NCBI GenBank assembly: GCA_000729835.1
Contig: JFHB01000090.1
Coordinates: 50,832-114,831, forward strand
Source: Atkinsonella hypoxylon
Taxonomy: Eukaryota; Ascomycota; Sordariomycetes; Hypocreales; Clavicipitaceae
Reading direction: 5' to 3'
DNA: 64,000 nucleotides
Part shown: positions 12,970 through 25,378 of the stretch, in pieces
How positions within the stretch are numbered: position 1 is the first letter of the stretch
Layout of the letters: the number at the start of each line of letters is the position of its first letter
Notes under the pieces: model-generated
The model's database searches: none
What the model was told of the DNA's origin: nothing
Seen by the model: the letters and a program-made list of their open reading frames with translations, nothing else
Made by a program: the position numbers and the translations under genes

Positions 12970-15900
12970 TTGTAGTGTGAGTTGCGTGTTGTGAGGAAAC
13001 TCGATACTTTTTGACGATTTTCTTTACATGTTCAATTTGTCTCTATTGTGTTAGCGCAGGTCTGAGCTTCCTGGTTTGCTAGCAGGGAGGCAGAATGAGT
13101 GAAGCCTCGGCACAATAGACTTACTGAGGTGCTAGCCCTCCTGTTGTTGTCGTTCTTCAGTGATTATTAGTCTTCAGAGTCTAACTTCTTAAGTTGCATC
13201 TTGGCATGTCGGCGCTGAGCTGTGGATTTGCCAAGTAATACTGTTTGATGTTCTAGAGGGCGTAAAAATGTGGGGCACGAGAGTAGACTGCTGTCCGGCG
13301 CAGCTCCTTGCATCATGCTAGAGCTCCCAAGAGCAGGGGAGAGTGATCCCTAAAGCGCAGGTTAACCGAAAATGGAGTGATGCTTAACATTCGCGTCGGA
13401 GTTGCTCTGCAGCGGAAGCACTTGAGAGGTTCCAAAAGCGAGGGGGGTGGTAAATACGTAATGATCCACTTTTGTCATACCACGTGTACCGAGTGGTCAC
13501 GAACAATACCCTAGCACTAGCCAGTGCCTAGGTAAGAAAGAGATCTTGACGGCAGTGCCGCAGAGAAAGCGGCTGCCTGATCGCACCGTCTTGCCGGAGA
13601 AGCCCTTCTAGTATTAAGTGCTCCGTAACTTATGTTTTACGTGTGTTATGATTTGTAAAGCGTGCATCAGAGTCTAGAATTTTTGATCGGCATGCTGTCG
13701 AGTGGATCTGCGTGTCGAGCTTCAGTGGCGGCTGATGTCACAAATAAAGTGCTAAACATCCATATCCATGGAATATGAGACGGAGTACTTATCCGACCTG
13801 CCGCTTGATAAGAGAACCTATATAAGAAATCGGCCAGAGCCTGAAATACCTAGATAGATAATTAGCCAGCTGTTATCTGCGTGGTCCGTACCAACACTGT
13901 CTCATGCCGTCTTTCGGTCAAGGTTTTGAGTCTGCTCCAATGACAGGTAGCCCGTTCGCTTAAATCATATACAAGTGCTAAACGTAATATTGTATTTTCT
14001 AGCGAAAGTGAAGCTCTGTGCTAGCAAGCGCAAGCACAAGCACAATACCACCCCAGCCTTGGCAAGACCGCATGATCTGGGAGCGAGGATCGACGAAACT
14101 AGACCCCCCGCGGCGAGCTACTAGCGTCAACAATGATTGTCTATCAATCCTTGTATGATGATGTTTTGGCAAAAAACCCCTCAGCGAAGTGTCCACGGAT
14201 GAAAACAGTGGTAGGATGAATGCCATTGGTGTAATATGCTGAAGGACGACAAGAGGTTGCAATGACGTGTAACTGAGTGCAAAGTCATAATGCACTATAC
14301 TACCAACCTGATTGTCGAATTAGCGATGAGATGACCAGGAAGCTCGTGGAGTTGCTGTGTGCGCGCCGTGACGGCAGGAGGGCAGCCTCACTTTCTGAGA
14401 ACTTCTTTAAACTGTGGGCTGAGTCTTTCAAATTCAAAACGTTTTAACACGCTGAACACATTTGATTGCTATGACGTCATATACCAGTTTCAGCTCAACA
14501 ACTTCTTTAAGCTGTTATTGCATGACAACATCAGGCCTGTCGAGGAAAGATAAAACTTGTACGCTTCATCTAGTACCTTACTGCATTTTTTTCCCAGGCA
14601 AGATTGAATAATGTGAGTTATCGTTTGCGAACATCGGCATTGGATTTGATGGTAAAGAATAGCACCTGCTACCACGCAATTAAAATATGGTGTTATACGA
14701 AGCTTCTGCCAAGAAAGCGGCATACCAATTTGCGTAGCAATCAACGTAGCCTGTGCACCAAATTTGAATGACCGAGGATAATATGTCTCTCAAAGCGAGT
14801 TCCTCCGAATGAAAACGACGGCGAGCACGCTGTGCTCTTCAATTGACTTTCAAAGACTAAGCAAATTGCCTGCCACCCCCCACAGAAGCCCAGTTCAGTC
14901 TGGCGATCGAAAATAGTAATTTCTAGCATAGTTCAGCCAACATGATTCACGATCGAGGCTTCCCGAGCATAGTTGCTTTTGTCATTGGCGCCGGAGTCAC
15001 ACTCAACCCGAGCCAACATGGGTGCTTTGCATGAGGTGGACCAGGCCCAATGTGGAGATTCAAGGTTCCTGCACACCTATTTTCTGTGCGGAAGTACTTC
15101 TGATGTTTCTTTTTAGCTATTAAGTTTTTGCTACAATAGCTGCAGCAGTTTTATAACTCTTTTAGACATAGCTTTAATTAATAATAATTACTTTATTTAT
15201 ATAAGAATTACTGAATATTACTAGTAATAGCTATTTTCTCTTTGTTGCGGAAACAAGACGTTAAAAAAACGCACTTTAGGTGCTATTAGACATATATCTG
15301 CTGATATAAAGGGCGTTATAGCACGAAAAGAAACATTAAGGGTACTTTTAGGTATAGATCGCACTAAAAATGACCAATTTCGATTTGGTCAGGTCCAGTG
15401 TGGTATTTGGAAACTCCAGTGCGTTATTTGCGTGCCCCTTCTAAAAAGTCTGGACCGACGGTGCCAAGCCCCCTTGCAGCGCTGTGATGTTTTGCTGGGG
15501 TAGCAAGGAGGAGGTGGTTGGTTGGCGGATGACGCAGACGAGCCTCGCAGTCACCCCGTGCAAGCGTTAATAGTGGATCTAGTGGGACTAGCTTCAAACG
15601 CGGGGCCACGGCTGGTACGCGCGCGATGCGATGACGGATGGGCTTATGTTAACAAAGGTATTCAAGTACCTGGCTTCTGGTAGTCTTTGACAACTGCCAA
15701 ACTTGAATTAGGCATCGGGCATAATGGATGATTTTGGACTGCTACTAGTAAAGGTGTGAATTCTACGGAGTATTCTCCGTTATACGGTTCTGTGCACAGT
15801 CAAATAGCCGTCCGAATCGAATATCTATAGCACCAGACAGCACAACACAGAACAGCCAGAGCAAAACAAGACACGTATCAAGTTGTGACCTGAGGCGCGT

Positions 15901-18406
15901 ACACAGTGTAGTGTGGGTCTACGTACCACCTAGCGTGACACTGCAAGTCGACTTTGTTGCTTATGGTGTGGAGTACTCCAGGCTCTGTACGGACGTACAC
16001 AGACAAATGATAGATGCAACAAGCAACAACTAAAAGGGCTTGAGCTGAACTGTTGAGCCGATGCTGTGCAACACTTGTGGTCAGCATGAGTGTCCGTCCT
16101 TTGAGCGACGATGAACCAGCGGCACAAAGGCGCCATGCATTCAAGGTCAAGTCACTCCGTACTCGCTACGGACAACATCTCTGGATTTGAACGCAACCAC
16201 CATGTAATGTAGTCAGTACTTGTGTTCAGACCACCAGCTGGCCAGCTTTTGATGCACCAGGTGCCAACAGTGCTGTCAATGACTTGCAGTGGGCAGTGTT
16301 CTCACCGATTTTGATGCTTTCCTTAATAACCGGGATTCTCTCCTGCACGTCATACTATTAATGGGCCAAGACGCGGAGCATCCCACCTTACAGGATAAAG
16401 TCGCAGGTTCGACCTTTCAGCTTCAACGACCGGGAAGTCGCTTCTGATACCGTGAGCCTATACACACTCATCCTGCCAACAACTAATTGCGGTTAAGTAG
16501 TTATCCCCTGGCCCATGGTTGAGCTCGTGAGCACAATCCCTGCCATGTGTCTATTCCTTCCACACGCCAAATCATCCGGGGACGGAGCACTGGCAAGACT
16601 GGGTTTTATTAGGTAGCTAGCACACACTCAGGAATGGCGATCCACGCATACCTGAGGAGTATGTCGTACAGTCGAAGCATTTCCGTCGCCTCCAGTACTT
16701 CCATAATTATCTCTTAGGGCTGTACTTTAAGACTTCAGGAATGTCTTGCAGGCATCATTTCCAATCACAAGCTTTGCTAGAGGACGCTTATGGCATGTTA
16801 GTTACCCGGCGAAATATAGTAGTGATGATCGACATGTACCGACAAATACCGATCTTGAAAACCTAGAAGATGGGTGATTTATAATCCCGTGCTTTCGCCG
16901 AAAACTGTATTTCTAGGTTCTGGTCTCTAATGAGGAATTTATGGAGAAGGTGCAGCACTGAAGCCTTAATGCTGTACGTCAGATGCTAGCCTGTGCTTCT
17001 GCCCTGGTCTACTGTTGGAGTCTCATAAAGCATGATGTGGTGTATGCGTCACGAAGGTGGGGGGCTCGGTCTTGATTGTATGTATTAACGCGCCAACGTC
17101 CCTTCCTTCAATTTAAAAGGTCCCGTTTGCATTACACATTACCTGTTATAGCAAACGCGAATAGTATCCTAATATACCCCACACTATTCGAGGCAGCTAT
17201 TATTTTTGCGCCATTTCTGTCTTTGTTCTCCCGATCCATTTTGTTCCGTTTCCGTTACCTGTACATGGTTTCTGCACTCCGACCGACAAATCAATGCACC
17301 CGACCAGACAGCAAATCTCTGTCGGTCACCGTTCAAGCGTTTGCTATATCTGCAGTATTCCTCCTGTACCTGGTCCACGCACCTCGGCCGAAAGAACATG
17401 CTCCGTACAGTGAGTGATCATTAACTAATTTTCAGACGGAACGAGCTTGCATCTCCATCCTTCTCCACTCCCATTTCCACTCCCACTCCCCCAGAATCCC
17501 CGTGGCGGCGGTGAGGTGTGGGTGGTGGTGTGCATTGTTAGGTACTCTGTCGGTACCAGACCTGATACAAGTTGCCATCGCCCTAATGAACGCCACTGAC
17601 AAAGGCTGTGGGCGCTGTGGCACCGAGATCAATTTGAACATGTACTTTATTTACATCATGCGATAACCGCTTACCTGACTGGCTTTTTGACGTTCTGTTG
17701 CCACTCGACGTCAGTCCAAGCCCTGTGCTTGTGCTGTTAATAGAGTCTGGTACCTGGTAGGTAGGTACCTTAGGTAGGTACCTACGGACGTACGTAGAGC
17801 ACTCCATGCACAGAAATAATCCGTTCCCTCTTCCGTTGCCCGTATGTCGCTCACTGGTGCTTTGCTTGACTTGACCCGCACCCTCCTCCTGTTCTGAGTC
17901 GTCTCTAATTAGGCCGTCCGTTTGTCAGTCTTCTCTCTGTCTCCTGAGAGCTCAGGGTCCTTTACCGCCACTCCTGGGGCCGCTGACGTGCGTTTCGTTT
18001 GTCTGGATCTGGATCCCAATTGTCTTGGAACGCCACCTCTGTTTCGCCTTCTTTCCCTCTTTTCCCATCCTTTCAATAGCTCCAGTCCTGGATTGAAGTG
18101 ATTGTCCATCATCACGCTACCACTTTTCCGTCTCGGGGGATTAACTAGTACTGTCGACGCTCCGTTTCTGTTACCGTTCTGCAGTTCACATCACGATCCC
18201 AACCCTGCCTACACGACTTCTTCACTTCGACAGCCTACGAACCCCGTATTAGCCATGACTTCATAGTTCTCAACGGACCAAGATCGTGCTGTACCTTGGG
18301 GCAGGAAACTGGCCTAGCCTCTCTCGTCGAGTCACGCTTCTAAATGCTCAATTCTCATGCATGACTCTAAAAGCGGCGCACGAACCGTCGCCTGTCCAAC
18401 ACAAAG
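12970..18406. other. Long gene-poor region, including the leader of the phosphatase gene
   Basis: More than 5 kb without a supportable gene. The inverted motif ACGGAGTATTCTCCGT occurs near 15764. A palindromic GGTACCT/AGGTAGGTACC tract lies at about 17749-17793. A degenerate AT-rich patch is listed separately. The last ~500 bp is pyrimidine-rich and probably the promoter and leader of the next gene. One GGTTCGA (about 16408) was tested as a tRNA B box and failed. Confidence 0.45.
15110..15425. mobile_element. AT-rich degenerate patch, probable RIP-decayed repeat relic
   Basis: Composition drops sharply to A+T-rich with many TA and stop triplets in all frames (TTAATTAATAATAATTACTT and similar), bounded by normal sequence on both sides. 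This is the look of an old transposon copy mutated by repeat-induced C-to-T change. No terminal repeat or coding remnant could be assigned to a family. Confidence 0.4.
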
Positions 18407-18410
18407 ATGA
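18344..18410 (+). promoter_or_regulatory. Short upstream ORFs in the leader of the phosphatase gene
   Basis: Before the main ATG at 18407 there is a 4-codon uORF (18255-18266), a 7-codon uORF (18344-18364) and an 18-codon uORF (18357-18410) whose stop overlaps the main ATG. If this leader is transcribed unspliced, these would reduce initiation at the main start. A spliced leader would remove the argument. Confidence 0.45.
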
Positions 18411-21280
18411 AGACGCAGTCGCGGCATTCCCCTGCTGCCACAACTCCGTACCATTCGCACAATCATGGCTCACGCTCGCGCAGGGTGACTAAATCCACAA
18501 CATCACCAGCAGCGTCTCCCAGAGCTCCTTACTCTGTCGGTCAAAATTGTCCTCCCATGCTCTCACCAACCCTTAACGCAGATGTCGGACGTGCACCAAG
18601 TCCTAACTACTTCGGTCTCGTCATCGAGCCTGGCAACGACCCGAGGGATTCGTCTGGGTATGCGAACCACAATTGGAGCCCTAGTTCATCTGTCAAATCT
18701 TTCGGCGCCGCCCTTCCGAAGCAGGTGGCATTGGACGCCAATGCCGATTTCGAAGCCTTCAAAAAAGCGACCGATCTGAATAAGGGGAGGTCTTTCTCGC
18801 TGGCAACCGCGCAGGCTACGACGCCAACCTTACATCCTACTCCGTCACGGCCTCGGCCGCCGAGATGGCATACGTTCAACAGTGACACGGGGTCTGATGC
18901 ATCGTTTCCCAAATCCGTCAGTGCTCTGAATGGCCGCTCAACGAAGAAGGGTGAAGTCGACCGTGATAGCCTCCACGACTCGGCTTACGTATCTTCGGAT
19001 TCGAAACGCAACTCAGAGTCCTCTATTCGGCCTCCTTCACAGATCACCGGCATGCTGCCATTCGACTCCCCTGGCCAAATAGAGATGCCGGCGCAGAAAT
19101 CCGTCTTCCCACGACATGATGTAAATGACTCTCGCTTGTCGTTAAATCTACCCAACAAAGCCGATCCTCCCTCACCACAGATGGGGGATTGGAGCCGCGC
19201 TGCAACATTGCCGCCAAAGCTGGACTCTACTTCACCGACCATGGTATCCGGAAATGAGCTCAAAGACGTAATCGAAAATGTTGGCTTGGACAACATTTTA
19301 TTAATCGATATACGCTCATCACAAAGTTTCGACCAGTCTCGCATTCAAGGAGCATTAAACTTGTGCATCCCCACAACTCTTCTCAAGAGGGCCACCTTCA
19401 ATATTCAAAAACTTCAGCAGACCTTTCAGGGCAGCATGGATTCTGTACAATTTTCCAAGTGGCGTGAAATGGAGTGGATTATTGTCTATGATGCTCATGC
19501 CTCTGACAAACGTGATGCCGTCACCGCCCAGAACATGATTAAGAAGTTTACAAATGAAGGCTACAGCGGAAGAACTGCTATTCTCCGCGGCGGATTCTCC
19601 ATGTTTCACACGGCATTTCCAAGTCTTATTGACAAGCGCTCTGGCTTACTGTCTGCCACGCAAAACACTACGAATTCCAACAGAGGAGGTGACATTGCCC
19701 CAATCATTGGCGGCGTGAGCTTGCCCACGCTCCAGGATGACCACAATCCCTTCTTCTCCAACATCAGACAGAACATGGACTTAGCTGATGGTGTGGGCCA
19801 ATTTGAGATTACACGACCTCATAATTTGGAATCCCCTCTGCTACCTGCCTGGATTCGAGACGCGTCTTCTAAAGCAGATCATGGCAAGAAAGTCTCGAAT
19901 AAGTTTCTCAGTATCGAATTGGATGAACAATCACGTATGAGGACTGCGTACGCCGCTTTCAACCCCAACCAGAAAACGGGTTGCAAATTTCAGCTATCTG
20001 GTGTTGAGAAGGGCACAAAGAATCGATACAAAGATATCCTACCTTTTGATCATGCCAGAGTTCGACTACAAAGTGCGCACGAGGGATCTTGTGATTACGT
20101 GAATGCTAGCCACTTGTCTGCATCAGGAAGCAACAAACGCTACATTGCGTCCCAAGGACCCTTACCTGCCACTTTCGAGGTGAGCCCCATTGTCTTTTCA
20201 CAATTCGGTGTTCCTTAGTTGAATTATGTTAACAAGAAGTAGGATTTCTGGTCGGTGGTCTGGGAGCAAGATGTACGTGTTATTGTCATGTTGACTGCAG
20301 AGAGCGAGGGTGGGCAACTGAAATGCCACCCGTATTGGAAAGGTCGAGACTTTGGACCCATCAAGCTTAAGGCTCTGTTGGAAAAGAAAGTCTCGTTGGA
20401 TATTGACAAACACCGATCAGAATCGAGCTTGAAGCTGTCGACATCTTCGACTCATGATTTCACTCGCAGGAGAGCAAACACAACCAGTTTCCAGTCTCCA
20501 GCACCAACGTCTAATAATCCAGACGCGCCTTATGTGACCATTCGCAAATTCGCTCTCTCACACGCCGCGTATCCCTTTGCACCAATGCGAGAAATCACCC
20601 ATCTTCACTTTTCTGCATGGCCCGATCTTGGAACGCCAGCTCAGCCATCTCACCTGTTGGCGCTCGTCGAATTAGCTAACTCGATGCAGCGAGCGGCTTT
20701 GCCTGTTGAGACGTCCGCTATTGTTGGCTCGAGAGTGCCCACGATGGAGTCGCTTTCCGTTACCTGGTATGATGAGCCTGAGCAAGATGCTCACGCTCGA
20801 CCGATGTTAGTGCACTGCTCTGCTGGATGTGGCAGGACGGGAGCGTTTTGCACGGTTGACAGCGTCATTGACATGCTTAAGCGTCAGCGACAAGCCAATG
20901 TGGCTGCGAGAAGGCCTCGTGATGAGGATGGCGATGTGTCCATGCGTAACGTAGATGAGCCCCTCTCGCCCAAGACGAGTCAGGGCTCTGGTTCCAAGGA
21001 CTTTTTCCACCAAGGCAGTGGTGGATACAATACTCGGACCTGGGAGTCAACTGATATTGACACAAGCTGGTTGCAAGACGATAGAGTCGACTTGATTCAG
21101 AAGACGGTTCAGGATTTCAGGGAGCAAAGGCTGAGCATGGTCCAAACACTCCGTCAATATGTGCTATGCTATGAAACTATTCTGGAATGGCTGAACAGGA
21201 TGCAAGATAGAGCATCGAACGCAGTCGCTGGAACTGGACGTATACGAAGCGGTAGTCTTCAGCAAGTCCGACCCTCTTGA
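18407..21280 (+). CDS. Tyrosine-specific protein phosphatase with rhodanese-like domain (Pyp1/Ptp2 type)
   Basis: Exons 18407-20179 and 20243-21280; intron 20180-20242 (GTGAGC..TAG), joining PLPATFE to DFWSVVWEQ. 936 residues. The first ~270 residues are low-complexity Ser/Pro. A rhodanese/Cdc25-like domain follows (about 280-405: NILLIDIRSSQSFDQSRIQG, GYSGRTAILRGG). At the position of its catalytic Cys the protein reads VYDAHAS, so the domain should be inactive. The PTP domain starts near 490 and has NRYKDILPFDHARV, the YIASQGPL motif, the WPD loop (WPDLGTP, Asp719) and the signature HCSAGCGRTG with Cys783. An inactive Cdc25-homology domain before a PTP domain is the plan of S. pombe Pyp1/Pyp2 and yeast Ptp2/Ptp3, which dephosphorylate stress MAP kinases; that role is inferred. 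Confidence 0.88.
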
Positions 21281-24088
21281 TGAAATGCCATGGGCACTCT
21301 AACAACACAAAATGCGATCTTTGTGGAACGGTATTGAAATACTCTTTTACAATGATACATGAACGAGACCATGGGTCTGAAGTATTACTCTCTCGTCGGT
21401 GCTTCTTGGTGTTACAAAGGTAACGCGATTAAGCTATGGAATTGGAGGGACTAATTCGGAGCTAGCCGATTTGTACAAGCAAATCGGTCTCGATATAAAC
21501 GGCGTTTTGGATTCATTAGGTTACAGTATTTTCACGTGGGCTAATTGCATGGTACGACGACGGAGAAGGAGAAGCATCCGGTGACGAAGTAAATGTGGCG
21601 AGTTCGTGACCGCCGGTAATGGCGTATATGAGGAATGAGGTCACGACAAGGACGAGTCCGGTACAGAACCGTCCGCGACCTATGTAGCAGTTTTAGCTTA
21701 GCAGCAATTCACTTCATGACGGTTACGTGGTTTGGTCATGAATTTTGACGTTGATGTAGTTGATCTCGTGAAGGAGCACAAAGCTCTTGAAGTACCTGCT
21801 CCTCGGGCGTCAGAGTTTGGTGACCAGGCCTTGCAGTCCAATGTCCCATGCAAAGAGGCGCAAGGGCACTCAGGTTCATGTTCATGACGGTTGTCTTGGG
21901 CAGCCTCGTCAGCCTCCGCAGGCATGAGACTCCAGGCAGCTGGTCCTCAATTCTTGAATTAAAGGGGATTGCTAGAAGCTGCAATTAAAGCCCCCCTAAT
22001 CACATGTGATATTGTCTATTAAGTGCAGCATATTGTTACAACACACAGCCAGATCTGACCTTGTCATGCAACACGTGACCAGCTACTGTAGATATAAGGC
22101 CGCCTTTAGTACAGACGAAGTCGGATTTAACCAAGAAGGTCTTACATACAGAATATACAGTCATTAGTTATTGCATCCTTACTCTTATGCCCTTTTTTAA
22201 CCTCATGAGATTCGACCTCTAACGGTACGAATCCACCTCTTACGTTACCAGAACCGGCGCGTAACACATACAGTCCTAACAAACTATGGCCGCTACAGGG
22301 TATTTGTAGGCTGCTTCTTATTTCCTGCAAACTTGTTCACTATAAGAAAACAAATTTTTAATTTTTTTTCATAGCTATACAAAGGAGGCGCTTACGTACA
22401 CAGAATAGCTAGATCGGTCTATAGTTATATAATGTGTCGACTCGAAACACTACCCCAATTAGCATGTGCAGCACGTAGCGATGTTCCTACAGCGCGGCGC
22501 CACTACAACAAATGTAATGCTCTAATTGAGCACCTCAACTAACCGTGATAACCTATGTGCTGTTGTGCCAGGTGAGACATACATCTTACACCGGCCTTGT
22601 GATTGACAACTTAGGTCCCTCATCCGTGCAATGATAAGTTTTGAGATTAAGAAGAAGGATGCTGAGGATGAAATTCCACCACGGTGCCCTTGTTTTAATT
22701 GTTTCCTAGTGTCGCAGACGCAAGCCTCCGTTCGCAGTGCACAGCTCAACTGAATTTTAGAGGTGACCTTGGCGGTTTAAGGGAGGCCAACTGGAGAAGT
22801 CGTATTTGCACGCTCATGTCTTTGTAGCAGTGCAGTCGTAACACCACTTTCCTCTTTGTGCCCTGAAAGACGGCTTCAACTTAGACTGTCCGCATTCCGC
22901 ATTCCGCATCTCGCTTCTGCCAGTGACATGCCGTATTGGACTCGTCTCTGCACGGGATCAGCCCTGCTGACGGCTAGACTGCCTCGAGCCCAATCTATAC
23001 TGCTGGGTTCGAGTCTTTCTGGCAAACTTGTCTCTCTTGTCTCTCTCGAACGCGTAAATTCGAATTTTGAGACCAAAGAGGGAATATTTTTTGTGAAAGC
23101 ATGGTCGCTAGCGGCAAATCCCCGAGCAGAGCGTGAATAACGCCGCTGTTATTCCGTACTCCGCAAGGTATCAAGTGATGGAACAGTGGACCACCCAGAA
23201 TAGGCTTAGCTACAACTAAAGAGCAGGCACTCTTTTGTCACTCTTTGTCCCCCTTTGTGGCCTGGTTACCTGGGAACCACGTGAGTTCGCACAATGGTCG
23301 CGCCCAAGCTGTGCGAGACTTGCCATAAACGCGTGCGTCTTTCATGGCTTGTTCGCAGAGCAGGAATGCCACAACTAGGCCATATAAAGCATTCGCAGCC
23401 GTCGCTCCTTCCCTCCTTCGCCGAATGGACTTCTGCACCAGCTCAGCTTCCCCGTAACTCCCCATCCCCTCCTACCACAGTTTCCTGTATCCCCGAGGGC
23501 ATCACGTCGCATCAAGTCTCTCTCTCGACCTTCCTTGCACATAAGGGACTTGACAGCTTAAAACCTCATTTGCGGTCGGAGCTTTTGTCTAGCTCACATT
23601 TGGTGACGGGCTTTGCGCGCCATAGCGCTCGCGACCAGTGGCAGCTTCAGCAGCAGCGCCGTCACAAGTGCTAGGAAGACTCAAATCAACGCCACCGAGA
23701 CACTCATATATACCTATCTTGGTTGTATCTTCTGCGTGCTATGTTGTGCGGCTACTCCGTTCACACACAGCATTTTGCATCCAACCCCCTCGAAGAGGTC
23801 CGCCCTTTATGAAACATCAATGCTTGCTCAAGGTCAGTTGTCACATTTGCCTGGAGAGTTGCATTCCTTTGCTAACAATAATCTGCGTGCATTCTCTAGC
23901 TATTCTGTGTTGTGTTCTGACGTATCATTGAACTGCATAGTTCTACGTCAATATTGCACTATCGCGCTCTTAATCACTCGCGCGCCTTGCCTGAATCACC
24001 AATTGCTTGTTATCGCCTTACGTCTAACGCTGCATCATCACGAGACTGGTCGCCTCCTGCTTCACAACCCTGCGTGGAGATAGCCATT
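21281..24088. other. Intergenic region with possible retroelement relic
   Basis: No gene I can support in 2.8 kb. The part 21960-22400 is treated separately. Further right (22840-23690) there are several unrelated open frames with no family resemblance. The last few hundred bases before 24089 are pyrimidine-rich and may be the leader of the next gene. Confidence 0.45.
21960..22400 (-). mobile_element. Possible LTR-retroelement remnant
   Basis: Read on the minus strand, a short open frame (22330-22142, with motifs PCSGHSLLGLYVLRAGSGN) is followed by non-coding sequence, a TGTTGTAACAATATG stretch (about 22025-22039) and a purine run AGGGGGG near 21994. The order coding end, unique sequence, TG-starting block is suggestive of the end of a retroelement, but no second LTR copy or target duplication was found. 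Confidence 0.25.
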
Positions 24089-25378
24089 ATGTCACACACA
24101 TTTTCGGCCGCTTCGGACACTGCTTGTCGCAGGCGACCGCGACGGATAGCTACGAATTCCCTTTGCTATTTATTGCGCCAGCACGCAGGTACATCATTAT
24201 TTGTTCGTCCGATATGCTGGACAGATCTTCATTCAAAATTGCTTGGCGCCGAGTTTTTCGAGCTGCCGCCCTGCGACACACCATTGCCAGAGCCCATGGT
24301 CGGCTCGCCACCCTCCAGGGGCCACTTGCGACCATCGAAAGCAATCACGACGCTGAGCGAAGCGCTTACCGAGATCCTGCTGCCCGATGCGCTGCACCCT
24401 GTTTTGAGCTCTAACGCAGTGAAGACGATATTGTCAATACTATGGCCCGCTGCTTTTAGTCGATCACAACTTCTACCAGAAATGCACATTTTCTTTGGTG
24501 ATCGGGTATATCGAGACGCTGTGCGCACCCAGGTGATGTGGAATTACGTGGGAGACAGCGCAAGATCCTCACAATGTTCTTTTAGGTCAACATCAACCCG
24601 GCCCGCGGACCCATACAACCCATCACCATCCACTCCTACACCACATAACCCCGCCAATCTGCCCATGATGTGTTATATCGGCAAGAACCAGCTGGCTTCA
24701 ACGCGCAAAAGCCTCTTCCGCGTCGCTCCAGGCCCGGGACGGACCTGTAACAGCCCTGTCTCCCGGCTTCAGCAACTTCGATCAAAAGCGCTACTTCCAG
24801 CCAATAGTGACCATGATGCGCATTTTGTGGCCATTTTTCTCGCCATGGCCCAGCGCCACTTCTATGGAGTCCCAGTGCCGTCGCCGCGCAGGGATTCTCA
24901 ATGGTCCCCATCCAAGGGAAAACCACAACGACCCCCATTTGAGGATATTGAACTGAGGATTCTGACCCATGACAATGATACAGCTGAGTTTATCGTCTAT
25001 ACTGCATATATAACGGCCAACTTTCTTGATCTATTTCACAACCCATTCGAAATACCCACTCGACAAGAAGCTGGGGTTTCAAAGATGAAAATCGAGTATA
25101 CAAGAGTCCCTATTTGGCCGATCCTTGGACTGCGGGAACGACTTGGAAAAGCCCTTGGCGAAGGAGTAGTCGGCCAGTTCGACCCGTCTGCAATGGAAAC
25201 CTGGGAAACAGAAGAAACTGAAAACGAGGCTAAAGATGGCAAACGGAAGCGTGAGGCCCTTACGCAAGTTTTTAATGGAAGTTTCGAAGAAGAGACTGAC
25301 AGCGACGATCAACATTCTCCGCTGAGTGTCAAGAGACGGCGCCTGCCTGAAGGACCTCCAGTAGGGGTAGTCGTCTAG
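24089..25378 (+). CDS. Unrecognised protein with nuclear-localisation-like C-terminus
   Basis: Single exon of 429 residues from the ATG at 24089; the same frame is open upstream to a 23954 ATG, which would add 45 residues of unlikely composition. I do not recognise a domain. The middle has aromatic-rich, probably folded segments (AFSRSQLLPEMHIFFGDRVY; FEDIELRILTHDNDTAEFIV; YTAYITANFLDLFHNPFEIP) separated by a Ser/Pro linker. The C-terminus is acidic (TWETEETENEAKDGKRKREA; EEETDSDDQ) with two basic clusters, KDGKRKRE and VKRRR, that look like nuclear localisation signals. Likely a conserved fungal nuclear protein; function unknown. Confidence 0.65.
   Translation: MSHTFSAASDTACRRRPRRIATNSLCYLLRQHAGTSLFVRPICWTDLHSKLLGAEFFELPPCDTPLPEPMVGSPPSRGHLRPSKAITTLSEALTEILLPDALHPVLSSNAVKTILSILWPAAFSRSQLLPEMHIFFGDRVYRDAVRTQVMWNYVGDSARSSQCSFRSTSTRPADPYNPSPSTPTPHNPANLPMMCYIGKNQLASTRKSLFRVAPGPGRTCNSPVSRLQQLRSKALLPANSDHDAHFVAIFLAMAQRHFYGVPVPSPRRDSQWSPSKGKPQRPPFEDIELRILTHDNDTAEFIVYTAYITANFLDLFHNPFEIPTRQEAGVSKMKIEYTRVPIWPILGLRERLGKALGEGVVGQFDPSAMETWETEETENEAKDGKRKREALTQVFNGSFEEETDSDDQHSPLSVKRRRLPEGPPVGVVV

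Noticed and set aside
16370..16450. GGTTCGA sequence as a possible tRNA B box
   Set aside because: The flanking bases do not form the T stem, and no A box or acceptor stem fits at the right distance.
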